A stretch of DNA of 14,703 bases, taken from assembly GCA_958348565.1 (NCBI GenBank), contig CATVZP010000045.1:1-14703 (forward strand). Reading direction: 5' to 3'. A program made the position numbers and the translations under genes. The notes under the pieces are model-generated. The model was not told where the DNA came from. It ran no database searches and was given only the letters and a program-made list of their open reading frames with translations. The stretch's first letter is position 1. Each line of letters opens with the position of its first letter. Of the stretch, positions 1 through 6,240 are shown piece by piece. The stretch comes from an uncultured Collinsella sp. GTDB taxonomy: Bacteria > Actinomycetota > Coriobacteriia > Coriobacteriales > Coriobacteriaceae.

Positions 1-727
1 TGTGCTGCACGTTGACGCGCGCGCCCTCGTCCAGGAACAGGCCGGTGTCGTCGAGTGCAATCCAGCTGTCGTCGAGTGTCTGCGTGCAGGTCACGTTGAC
101 GGTGGCGTACTCGTGGGCACACACACGCAGCACGGAGCCCACGACGCCTTGGCCGGCAACGGGGGAGTCCAGGGCAAGAGCGAGGTCGAGCGTTGCCTGC
201 GGATGGGTGACGACATCGATGGCGGCGATGGCCGCGGCAGCGTCGACGCCACTCACGCGCACGGCAACCGTCGCGTGCTGGTATGCGGGCACATCGATGA
301 CGATGCGCTTGGTAGCGTGGTCGGCCAGGTAGGTGTAGGCAGCCTCGCCCATGCCGGTCTCGAAGGTCTCAGCAGGGGAGAGTTCCTCTTCGAGCTTGAT
401 GGCGCCGGCCTGGTAGACGGAGGTGGCGGGCACGTCGAGCTCGGTCTCGGGCGTGATGCGGGCGCGGTCGGCGGCGTCGCCGGGAGCGGAGACGCGGCGC
501 TCGGGGAAGCGCTCGGCCATGGCGTCCATGGCGGCGTCGAAGGCGTCGGCCGAGCCGGCAAACTGCTCGTCCAGGCCCTCGACCTCAACAGCCTCGGCGG
601 GAGCGGTGGCAAGCTCGTCGGAAAGCTCGAGCTTGGTCTGGTTCATCTTGAGCCAACCCCAAGTGGCAGCGGGCATCGCGTTGACCTGCTCGAGCGTGGT
701 AGCAGCGGTGTTGGTGGTCTGTTTCAT
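1..727 (-). CDS. sufD: SufD-family Fe-S cluster assembly protein (C-terminus beyond window)
   Basis: The reverse strand is open from an ATG at 727 to the left edge, giving about 242 residues; the C-terminal half is outside the window. It reads MKQTTNTAATTLEQVNAMPA at the start and LDDTGLFLDEGARVNVQH at the edge. The latter is a segment typical of the SufB/SufD beta-helix core. SufD is the partner of SufB and SufC in the SufBCD scaffold complex, where nascent Fe-S clusters are built in the cytosol. The start codon overlaps the sufB stop (TAATG), so translation is probably coupled. Gene order sufC-sufB-sufD supports SufD rather than a second SufB. The N-terminal part is Ala/Glu-rich and poorly conserved, as is usual for SufD. 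The desulfurase and transfer-protein genes (sufS, sufU) would be expected further left but cannot be seen. Confidence 0.86.
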   Translation of the reverse strand, partial: MKQTTNTAATTLEQVNAMPAATWGWLKMNQTKLELSDELATAPAEAVEVEGLDEQFAGSADAFDAAMDAMAERFPERRVSAPGDAADRARITPETELDVPATSVYQAGAIKLEEELSPAETFETGMGEAAYTYLADHATKRIVIDVPAYQHATVAVRVSGVDAAAAIAAIDVVTHPQATLDLALALDSPVAGQGVVGSVLRVCAHEYATVNVTCTQTLDDSWIALDDTGLFLDEGARVNVQH

Positions 728-2139
728 TATCCGATCGCTCCTTCCATCTCGAGCTTGATCAGGTTGTTCATCTCGACGGCATACTCAAGCGGCAGCTCTT
801 TGGAGACCGGGTTGGCAAAGCCGTTGACGATCATGGTGCGGGCCTCTTCCTCCGAGATACCGCGGCTCATCAGGTAGAACACCTTGTCGTCGCCGATGCG
901 GCCGATAGTTGCCTCGTGGCCGATGTCGACGTTCTTGGCGCGGATGTCCATGGCGGGGATGGTATCGGAGCGGCTTTGGTCGTCGAGCATGAGCGACTGA
1001 CAGCTCACGGTTGCCTTGGAGCCCTCGGCCTTGGGCGTGGCCACGATAGAGCTGCGGAAGGTCTGGATACCGCCGCTCTTGGAGATGCCCTTAGTCTCGA
1101 CGGTTGCCGAGGTATCGGGCGCGTTGAGCACGACTTTGCAGCCGGTATCGAGGTTCTGGCCGGCGCCGGCAAAGGTGATGCCGGTAAAGCTCGAGCGGGC
1201 GCGGCGTCCGTTGAGCACGCTCATGGGGTAGAGATAGCCCACGTGGCTACCGAAGGAGCCACTGATCCACTCGATGTCGCCGTCCTCGTCCACGCGCGCA
1301 CGCTTGGTATTGAGGTTGTACATGTTCTTGGACCAGTTCTCGATGGTCGAGTAGCGCAGGTGCGCGCGCTTGCCCACAAAGAGCTCCACAGCGCCGGCGT
1401 GGAGGTTGGCCACGTTGTACTTGGGCGCGGAGCAGCCCTCGATAAAGTGCAGGTCGGCGTCGTCCTCGACGATGATGAGCGTGTGCTCAAACTGGCCGGC
1501 GCCCTTGGCGTTAAGGCGGAAGTAGCTCTGCAGCGGGAAATCGAGCTTGGTGCCCTTGGGCACGTAGACAAACGAGCCGCCCGACCACACGGCACCGTGC
1601 AGGGCCGCAAACTTGTGGTCGGTGGGCGGGATGAGCGTCATAAACTTCTCGTGGATGAGCGGCTCCCACTGCGGGTCGTGCAGGGCCTCCTCGATGCCGG
1701 AGTAGACGATGCCCATCTTGGACGCCGTGTCCTGCATGTTGTGGTAGACGAGCTCGGAGTCGTACTGCGCGCCGACACCCGCCAGGTAGCTACGCTCGGC
1801 ATCGGGGATACCCAGGCGCTCAAAGGTGTTCTTGATGTCGTCGGGCACCGACTCCCAGTCGTGCTTTTGGTCGGTGTTGGGCTTGACGTAGGTGACGATA
1901 TTGTCCATGTCCAGGCCATCGATGGAGGGGCCCCACGTCGGGTCGGGGAAGCGGTCGAAAATCTCGAGGGACTTTAAGCGCAGGTCGAGCATCCACTGCG
2001 GCTCGTCCTTCTTGGCGCTGATCTCGCGCACGATGTCGGGCGTGATGCCGGCGTCGAGGCGCTCGAATCCCTCCTCGCCATAGGTGAAGTCGTAGAGGCT
2101 GCGGTCGATGTCCGCGACCTCGGTGCGGTTCTTGGTCAT
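727..2139 (-). CDS. sufB: SufB, Fe-S cluster assembly scaffold subunit
   Basis: This 470-residue protein has the usual SufB length and is recognisable throughout. It is the scaffold subunit of SufBCD, which receives sulfur and iron and assembles Fe-S clusters in the cytosol. Visible conserved blocks are the N-terminal KKDEPQWMLDLRLKSLEIF region (about 43-61), SGGSFVYVPKG (186-196) and HFIEGCSAPK with Cys236. Further on are SCQSLMLDDQSRSDTIP with Cys380 and RGISEEEAR (426-434) near the end. By alignment from memory, Cys236 and Cys380 match the two functional cysteines of E. coli SufB (C254 and C405); this is inferred. A GGGG ribosome-binding site lies about 8 bases before the ATG. The gene begins 12 bases after the sufC stop and its own stop overlaps the sufD start, so the three form one operon. 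Confidence 0.96.
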   Translation of the reverse strand: MTKNRTEVADIDRSLYDFTYGEEGFERLDAGITPDIVREISAKKDEPQWMLDLRLKSLEIFDRFPDPTWGPSIDGLDMDNIVTYVKPNTDQKHDWESVPDDIKNTFERLGIPDAERSYLAGVGAQYDSELVYHNMQDTASKMGIVYSGIEEALHDPQWEPLIHEKFMTLIPPTDHKFAALHGAVWSGGSFVYVPKGTKLDFPLQSYFRLNAKGAGQFEHTLIIVEDDADLHFIEGCSAPKYNVANLHAGAVELFVGKRAHLRYSTIENWSKNMYNLNTKRARVDEDGDIEWISGSFGSHVGYLYPMSVLNGRRARSSFTGITFAGAGQNLDTGCKVVLNAPDTSATVETKGISKSGGIQTFRSSIVATPKAEGSKATVSCQSLMLDDQSRSDTIPAMDIRAKNVDIGHEATIGRIGDDKVFYLMSRGISEEEARTMIVNGFANPVSKELPLEYAVEMNNLIKLEMEGAIG

Positions 2140-2151
2140 TGCGTCGCCCCT

Positions 2152-2952
2152 TTACGCCTGCTGCTCGGCAGCGGCGGCCTCGGCCTGGGCGCGCTGCTCG
2201 GCGGCCTCGCGCTCGAAGGTCTCAAAACCGTTTTTGTCGATCCAGGGGATCAGCGAGGCGTCGTCCTCGCGCACGATGTGGCCCTTGACCATAACGTGGA
2301 CGCGGTCGACGTCCAGGTGTTCCAGGATGCGCGTGTTGTGCGTGATGATGAGCATGGAGCCGTCGCAGCTCTTGCGGTAGGCGTCCATACCGTGGCTGAC
2401 GGTGGACAGGGCGTCGACGTCCAGACCGGAGTCGGTCTCGTCCAGGATGGCGAGCTTGGGCTGCAGCAGCAGAAGCTGGAGCATCTCGACCTTCTTCTTC
2501 TCGCCGCCCGAGAAGCCCACGCCCAGCTCGCGGTTGAGGTAGGCGGTATCCATGTTGAGCTCGGCTGCGAGCTCCTTTACGCGACGGCGGAACTCCTTGC
2601 CCTTCATCTCCAGGCCGGGGCGGCCGGCGATGCTGGCGCGCAAAAAGCTTGACAGCGGCACGCCGGGGATCTCGACCGGTGCCTGGAAGCTCAGGAACAG
2701 GCCGGCGCGCGAGCGCTTGTCGGTGGTGAGCTCGGTGATGTCCTGGCCGTCAAAGACGATGCGGCCGTCATTGACGGTATAGGCTGGGTCGCCCATGACC
2801 AGGTGGCCGAGGGTGGACTTGCCGGCGCCGTTGGGGCCCATCAGCACGTGGGTCTCGCCGGAGGCGACGTTAAGGTTGACGTTGTGGAGGATGGTCTTCT
2901 CGTCCACGGAGGCGGTCAGACCTTCGATGGAAAGCAGCGGATTTGCACTCAT
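2152..2952 (-). CDS. sufC: SufC, ATPase subunit of the SufBCD complex
   Basis: This ABC-type ATPase powers conformational change of the SufBCD scaffold; it is a soluble, cytosolic member of the ABC family without membrane partners. From the chosen start, 266 residues: Walker A GPNGAGKST at 39-47, Q-loop LSFQAPVEIPGV near 88-98, signature FSGGEKKK at 147-154, Walker B LAILDETDSGLD at 167-178 and H-loop ITHN with His205. The FSGGEKKK and DETDSGLD forms are characteristic of SufC. I chose the ATG at 2952 because GAGAGGGA lies just upstream. An in-frame ATG at 2982 would add 10 residues but has no ribosome-binding site. The last 25 residues are Ala/Glu/Gln-rich and look like a lineage-specific tail. 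This is the first gene of the leftward suf operon, divergent from an Rrf2 regulator. Confidence 0.96.
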   Translation of the reverse strand: MSANPLLSIEGLTASVDEKTILHNVNLNVASGETHVLMGPNGAGKSTLGHLVMGDPAYTVNDGRIVFDGQDITELTTDKRSRAGLFLSFQAPVEIPGVPLSSFLRASIAGRPGLEMKGKEFRRRVKELAAELNMDTAYLNRELGVGFSGGEKKKVEMLQLLLLQPKLAILDETDSGLDVDALSTVSHGMDAYRKSCDGSMLIITHNTRILEHLDVDRVHVMVKGHIVREDDASLIPWIDKNGFETFEREAAEQRAQAEAAAAEQQA

Positions 2953-3016
2953 GCTGTCCCTCTCTGTATATGGTGTACTCATGGGTGTACTAAACTCTAG
3001 GAATCTTCTCGGAATA

Positions 3017-3060
3017 AAGTTACTATGGGTTCGGCGTTAGTCAAGGGAAAACCCGACTAA
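3017..3060 (-). promoter_or_regulatory. Predicted suf promoter with Rrf2-type operator
   Basis: Reading leftward, TTGACT (3044-3039) makes a good -35 box. TAACTT (3022-3017), 16 bases on, is a plausible but weaker -10 box. The -35 box lies inside an inverted repeat at 3037-3060 with perfect 6-base ends (TTAGTC and GACTAA) around a 12-base centre that itself contains GGGAAAACCC. A third GACT half site lies at 3068-3071. Rrf2 proteins such as IscR bind palindromes containing GACT/AGTC, so this is a likely operator through which the divergent regulator represses sufCBD. The inverted repeat is seen directly; the promoter boxes and the binding are inferred. Confidence 0.55.
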
Positions 3061-3082
3061 TCCACTCGACTTTTCAGATTGT

Positions 3083-3111
3083 GGGACAAATTCATAGGAA
3101 GTGCTTGTCCC
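3083..3111. repeat. Inverted repeat upstream of the Rrf2 gene
   Basis: GGGACAA (3083-3089) and TTGTCCC (3105-3111) form perfect 7-base arms separated by 15 bases, ending 21 bases before the regulator's ATG. It could be a second operator for autoregulation, or a hairpin in the 5' leader of the regulator's transcript. There is no T-run, so it is not a terminator in the rightward direction. Confidence 0.45.
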
Positions 3112-3132
3112 CAGCGTTATGGAAGGGTAGGT

Positions 3133-3564
3133 ATGCTCATTTCTTCTAAGGGCCGCTATGCCCTCCGGCTGATGATCTACATCGCAGCGCTTGGTGACGC
3201 CGAGGGCAAGATTGCTCTGCGCGAGGTCGCCGACCGCGAGCATATCTCGCAAAAGTATCTGGAGCAGCTGGTTCGTCCGCTTATGAAGGCTGGCCTGCTC
3301 AAGAGCGTACGCGGTAAGGGCGGCGGCTACATGATGGCCAAGGACCCGGCCGAAGTGCGTGCCGGTGACATTCTGCGTGCTGTTGAGGGTAGCACGGCTC
3401 CAGTGGCGTGCGATGGCATCGACAACAGCTGCACCCGCAGCGATCTGTGCTCAACGGTCAAGTTCTGGCGCGGCCTGGACGACGTGATCGAAAAGTACGT
3501 CGACGGCGTGACGTTGGCCGACCTAGCCGCCGTCCCCGAGATCAACTTTGACATTAGGCTGTAG
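3133..3564 (+). CDS. Rrf2-family transcriptional regulator, likely Fe-S sensor of suf
   Basis: This 143-residue protein has the usual Rrf2 length. It shows the family start MLISSKGRYALRLMIYIA, a winged helix with REVADREHISQKYLEQLV (30-47), and the wing VRGKGGGYMMAKDP (59-72). Three cysteines, C93, C100 and C106 (C-x6-C-x5-C), sit where IscR-type members bind a [2Fe-2S] cluster. The sensor would therefore report cellular Fe-S status. Its position divergent from sufC strongly suggests that it controls the suf operon, but the sequence cannot show the direction of control. The ATG at 3133 was chosen because GGAAGGG lies just upstream and the protein then begins at the conserved family N-terminus; an in-frame ATG at 3079 would add 18 non-family residues. 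Only 8 bases separate its stop from the next gene, so it may be co-transcribed with the nucleotidyltransferase/HEPN pair. Confidence 0.92.
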   Translation: MLISSKGRYALRLMIYIAALGDAEGKIALREVADREHISQKYLEQLVRPLMKAGLLKSVRGKGGGYMMAKDPAEVRAGDILRAVEGSTAPVACDGIDNSCTRSDLCSTVKFWRGLDDVIEKYVDGVTLADLAAVPEINFDIRL

Positions 3565-3572
3565 GGCTGCAA

Positions 3573-3860
3573 ATGACATCTCTCGACAATGTATACAAGC
3601 AAATCGAAGTTTTTGCTCGGGAATGTGACGCTGAGAAGGTCGTGCTGTTTGGTTCTCGTGCTCGAGGCGACAACTTGCCTAAGAGCGATATTGACATCGC
3701 CGTAGCAGGTTGCGGGGATTTCGGCCGGTTGTCATATCTGATCGAGGAGCGTCTAGATACTCTTTTAGATGTAGATGTCGTCAATCTTGATGAGTCCTTA
3801 TCGCAGCAATTGCTCGATGAAATTGCCAGGGATGGTGTGATTCTGTATGAAAAAATATGA
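3573..3860 (+). CDS. Minimal nucleotidyltransferase (MNT), MntA-like antitoxin candidate
   Basis: This small 95-residue protein of the minimal nucleotidyltransferase type (DNA polymerase beta superfamily) contains VLFGSRARGD and SDIDIAV. Gly27-Ser28, ten residues, then Asp39-x-Asp41 gives the GSX10DXD motif, and Asp68 in LDVDVVNLD is the likely third metal-binding acid. All catalytic residues therefore appear intact. In characterised MntA/HepT pairs the MNT protein adenylylates a Tyr of the HEPN toxin and so neutralises it. Here the downstream gene overlaps by 14 bases and encodes a HEPN-like partner. The Shine-Dalgarno is weak (AGGG near 3563), and the start lies only 8 bases after the Rrf2 stop, which fits translation within a shared transcript. 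Lower GC than suf suggests horizontal acquisition. A pure toxin-antitoxin role is inferred; the related HI0073/HI0074 pair was originally described as a nucleotidyltransferase with a substrate-binding partner. Confidence 0.85.
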   Translation: MTSLDNVYKQIEVFARECDAEKVVLFGSRARGDNLPKSDIDIAVAGCGDFGRLSYLIEERLDTLLDVDVVNLDESLSQQLLDEIARDGVILYEKI

Positions 3861-4266
3861 GAACTTTGCCAGTGCCTTAGAGAATCTTGAGGATGCGCCT
3901 AATCAGGATCTCAACAATGATTTTGTCCAGAGCGGTTTGATCAATAAGTTTAACTTGCAGTTTGAGTTGAGCTGGAAGCTCCTTAAGCGTCTACTCGAGT
4001 ATGAGGGCGCCACGCTTGCCGCGTCGGGGTCTCCTCGTGCCATCTTGAAGGAGTCCTACCGATTCTACGACTTTATTGATGAGGCGGCCTGGCTAGATAT
4101 GCTCAGAGACCGCAATACGAACGTCCATATCTATGACAACAAGCTCGCTCAAGATTTGATTCAGCGCATCTTGAACGTCTATATTCCCGCTTTCTGCCAG
4201 TTGCGAGACGGGCTGATGGAGCGGTACGGCGAGCTTCTTCTGGTGCCCGACGACCAGTTTGTTTAA
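3847..4266 (+). CDS. HEPN-like HI0074-family partner of the nucleotidyltransferase, HepT-like toxin candidate
   Basis: This 139-residue, mostly helical protein fits the 'nucleotidyltransferase substrate binding protein, HI0074 family'. The marks are FNLQFELSWKLLKRLLEYEG (35-54), SPRAILKESYRF (62-73) and RDRNTNVHIYD (87-97). The last contains Arg89-x4-His94-x-Tyr96, which matches the RX4-6HXY motif of HepT-type HEPN RNase toxins; the Tyr would be the residue AMPylated by MntA. The start codon lies inside the 3' end of the nucleotidyltransferase gene, with AGGGATGG 11 bases upstream, so translation is coupled. Together the two genes look like an intact two-gene module. Whether it is toxic, and whether its proximity to an Fe-S regulator matters, cannot be told from sequence. 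Confidence 0.83.
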   Translation: MKKYENFASALENLEDAPNQDLNNDFVQSGLINKFNLQFELSWKLLKRLLEYEGATLAASGSPRAILKESYRFYDFIDEAAWLDMLRDRNTNVHIYDNKLAQDLIQRILNVYIPAFCQLRDGLMERYGELLLVPDDQFV

Positions 4267-4309
4267 TTCCTTAAGATTTCGCGGAGGGTTGTTGCCGTTT
4301 ACCGATGGG

Positions 4310-4340
4310 TTGTTGTGCAACAAACGGGGAGCTGTAATAC
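4310..4340 (+). promoter_or_regulatory. Predicted promoter with overlapping palindrome
   Basis: TTGTTG-TG-CAACAA at 4310-4323 is a perfect 6-base-arm palindrome. It overlaps a possible -35 box TTGTGC (4313-4318), which is 16 bases from a possible -10 box TAATAC (4335-4340). Transcription would start about 45 bases before the ATG of the secreted protein at 4393. The arrangement fits an operator over the -35 region. The core TTGTTGTGCAAC recurs at 6105-6116. Confidence 0.4.
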
Positions 4341-4392
4341 TGAGTCCATCTTTGCAAACTGCACTTTAACCACACCAATGCAGGGAGGATGT

Positions 4393-6039
4393 ATGCAACC
4401 CAAGCATTCCGCGATTGTTGCGGGCCTGACGTTGGCGCTTTCGTTTGGCGCCGTTGCCGCACCCGCAACCGCTATGGCCGAGGAGCCCACGCCGGGTGTT
4501 GCCTCGGATGCCACCGATATCGATAAGGGCCTGTACACCCAGCAGTCTTTCTCGGGCGTGCTGAGGTCGGTTCAGGGTGTTTCGTTTGTCAATGTGACCG
4601 ACGAGATGAAGTACTTTACCAAGTACGAGAGTCACGGCAACTATAACCAGGGCTTTTCGTATGGCGACGGTTATAACGCGCTGGGTTATTACCAGTTCGA
4701 CCGCCGCTGGTCGCTCATTCCGTTTATGAAGCAGGTCTATAACTACGACTCTGCTAAGTACAGCATGCTTAAGGACGCGATTGACCGCGGTGGCGAGATT
4801 TCCAACGGAAGCAACCCCATGTATGCGAACGGTCAGCTCACCGAGCTGGGCCGCATCGCGCAGGATGCCTTTCTGGGTGCTTACAACACCGATCCGGCGG
4901 AGTTCTCGGCGCTGCAGGATGCCTATGCGTACAACTCCTACTATGCGGTGACCGAGTCGTGGCTTAAGAACGCTCTGGGCATTGATATTTCCGGTCGTGC
5001 CGATTGCGTCAAGGGCATGGTTTGGAGCATTACCAATATGTGCGGCACGGGTGGCTGCCAAGACTTTTTCCGTTGGGCGAATCTTTCCAACGATATGACC
5101 GACCGCGAGTTTGTGACCGCGCTTTCGAACAGCGTGGTTGATAACGTGGCGCGCAAGTATTCGAGTCAGCCTCAGTACCATGAGGGATGGAAGAATCGCT
5201 ATAAGAACGAGCTCAAGGACTGCCTGGTTTACATTGCCGAGGACGAGGCTGCTGCGGCAACGCCTGTGGAGCCCGATCCTGAGCCCGCGCCGGCGCCTGG
5301 TCCGAGCATGGCGCCCGCTGCTCCCGCCGCACCGACACCTGGTACCGATGGCGATGCGGGCGATAGTGGCGATAACGATGCGCCCTCGACTGATACGGGC
5401 AGCGATGATACCGGTAGCGGTGGGGCTACGTCTGGTGGCACTGCGGCCGGTGGCGCTTCTGGCGATTCGTCGACTTCTGGCTCCGACGGCGCTACGGATG
5501 GCACGACATCTGGCTCTACTGATGCGGACACTTCTAACGGTGCCGGCGATTCCTCTACCGGTGCTGGCTCTTCTAACGGTTCTGGCTCCGGTGCATCCGA
5601 GGGCGATTCGAGCGAGGGCTCCGACACCGGCGATTCCTCGACGGAAGATAAGCCTTCTGCCGGAGAGCAGCTTGGCTCCATGCTGGGGTCGTCTTTAATG
5701 GCGGGCATTAACGGCAGCTCTTCTTCTGATGAGGGAGCGTCTGAGCAGGGCTCCGGCTCCAATGTCGACGGCGCCGCTGATGCTTCCGCCGGTGCGGGTG
5801 CAAAACAGTCCGACGCCGATGCTCAGAAGGCCGGTGACAAGGGTGGTACTGCGACCACCACGACGACTACGACGACCAAGGCCTCGGGTGGCAATATGCC
5901 TAAGACGGGCGACCTCATCGTGATGGCGAGCCTTGCCAGCGCGAGCTTGGCCACGCTTGGCGCCACGTCCATTGTGAGTGGCAAGCACAAGCTTGATCAG
6001 CAGAAGAAGTCCGCTGGCGAGGACGGATCCGAGGAGTAA
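4393..6039 (+). CDS. Secreted lysozyme-like (VgrG3-C-terminal-like) protein with variant LPXTG anchor
   Basis: From the ATG at 4393 (AGGGAGG 4 bases upstream) the protein has 548 residues; upstream in-frame ATGs lack such a site and would disrupt the signal peptide. Residues 1-29 are a clear Sec signal peptide ending in ATAMA. Residues about 65-280 form a globular domain with YFTKYESHGNY, GDGYNALGYYQFDRRWSL and four Cys (205, 217, 221, 277). The ESxG..YQF pattern resembles lysozyme-like folds, in particular the VgrG3 C-terminal muramidase family. Glu79 is the candidate catalytic acid. This family call is moderate and made from memory. Residues about 287-490 are a Pro-rich then Ser/Gly/Thr/Asp-rich linker, ending in a run of eight Thr. 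The C-terminus has MPKTG (502-506), a hydrophobic segment and the basic stretch KHK, so it looks like a sortase substrate with Met in place of the usual Leu. It likely acts on peptidoglycan at the cell surface. The gene stands alone, with a terminator behind it. Confidence 0.8.
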   Translation: MQPKHSAIVAGLTLALSFGAVAAPATAMAEEPTPGVASDATDIDKGLYTQQSFSGVLRSVQGVSFVNVTDEMKYFTKYESHGNYNQGFSYGDGYNALGYYQFDRRWSLIPFMKQVYNYDSAKYSMLKDAIDRGGEISNGSNPMYANGQLTELGRIAQDAFLGAYNTDPAEFSALQDAYAYNSYYAVTESWLKNALGIDISGRADCVKGMVWSITNMCGTGGCQDFFRWANLSNDMTDREFVTALSNSVVDNVARKYSSQPQYHEGWKNRYKNELKDCLVYIAEDEAAAATPVEPDPEPAPAPGPSMAPAAPAAPTPGTDGDAGDSGDNDAPSTDTGSDDTGSGGATSGGTAAGGASGDSSTSGSDGATDGTTSGSTDADTSNGAGDSSTGAGSSNGSGSGASEGDSSEGSDTGDSSTEDKPSAGEQLGSMLGSSLMAGINGSSSSDEGASEQGSGSNVDGAADASAGAGAKQSDADAQKAGDKGGTATTTTTTTTKASGGNMPKTGDLIVMASLASASLATLGATSIVSGKHKLDQQKKSAGEDGSEE

Positions 6040-6072
6040 GTTCCTGGTCGCCCGATAATCTAAGAACTAGGA

Positions 6073-6110
6073 CGGGGTCCGGTGCGAATGCATCGGGCCT
6101 CGTTTTGTTG
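6073..6110 (+). terminator. Rho-independent terminator of the secreted lysozyme-like gene
   Basis: Bases 6073-6085 pair with 6090-6102 over 13 positions (three G-U wobbles allowed) around a GAAT tetraloop. TTTTGTTGT follows directly. It starts 33 bases after the stop at 6039 and separates this gene from the next. Confidence 0.8.
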
Positions 6111-6116
6111 TGCAAC
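6105..6116. repeat. Second copy of the TTGTTGTGCAAC motif
   Basis: The 12-mer TTGTTGTGCAAC is identical to 4310-4321 and overlaps the T-run of the terminator. It lies about 125 bases before the next start codon. It may be a second operator site, or chance, because part of it is the terminator tail. Confidence 0.3.
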
Positions 6117-6240
6117 GATTTGTTATGCCCCATCGGGGTTCTTATTGCCACCGTTGCCCGAAACGTCTGCATGACGGCATCATTGCGGTTGAGTTGCTCG
6201 ATACAATGGGCATCGTGCTGCGTTTTAGGGAGAAGTTACG

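Noticed and set aside
916..1977. A long open forward frame opposite sufB (and similar ones opposite sufC and sufD).
   Set aside because: It is a by-product of GC-rich codon bias on the opposite strand; the translation has no recognisable domain and sufB is certain.
2953..2982. Ten extra N-terminal residues for SufC from an ATG at 2982.
   Set aside because: There is no ribosome-binding site before it, whereas GAGAGGGA precedes the ATG at 2952.
3079..3132. An 18-residue N-terminal extension of the Rrf2 protein.
   Set aside because: Rrf2 proteins start at the helix LISSKGRYAL; the extension overlaps the inverted repeat and lacks a Shine-Dalgarno.
4366..5181. A 271-codon open frame antisense to the secreted lysozyme-like gene.
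   Set aside because: Its sequence is explained by the codon structure of the sense gene, and there is no convincing start site.
5230..5880. Low-complexity, repeat-like DNA that might be a satellite or a CRISPR-like array.
   Set aside because: It is in-frame Ser/Gly/Thr/Asp linker coding with irregular codons and no fixed repeat-spacer period.
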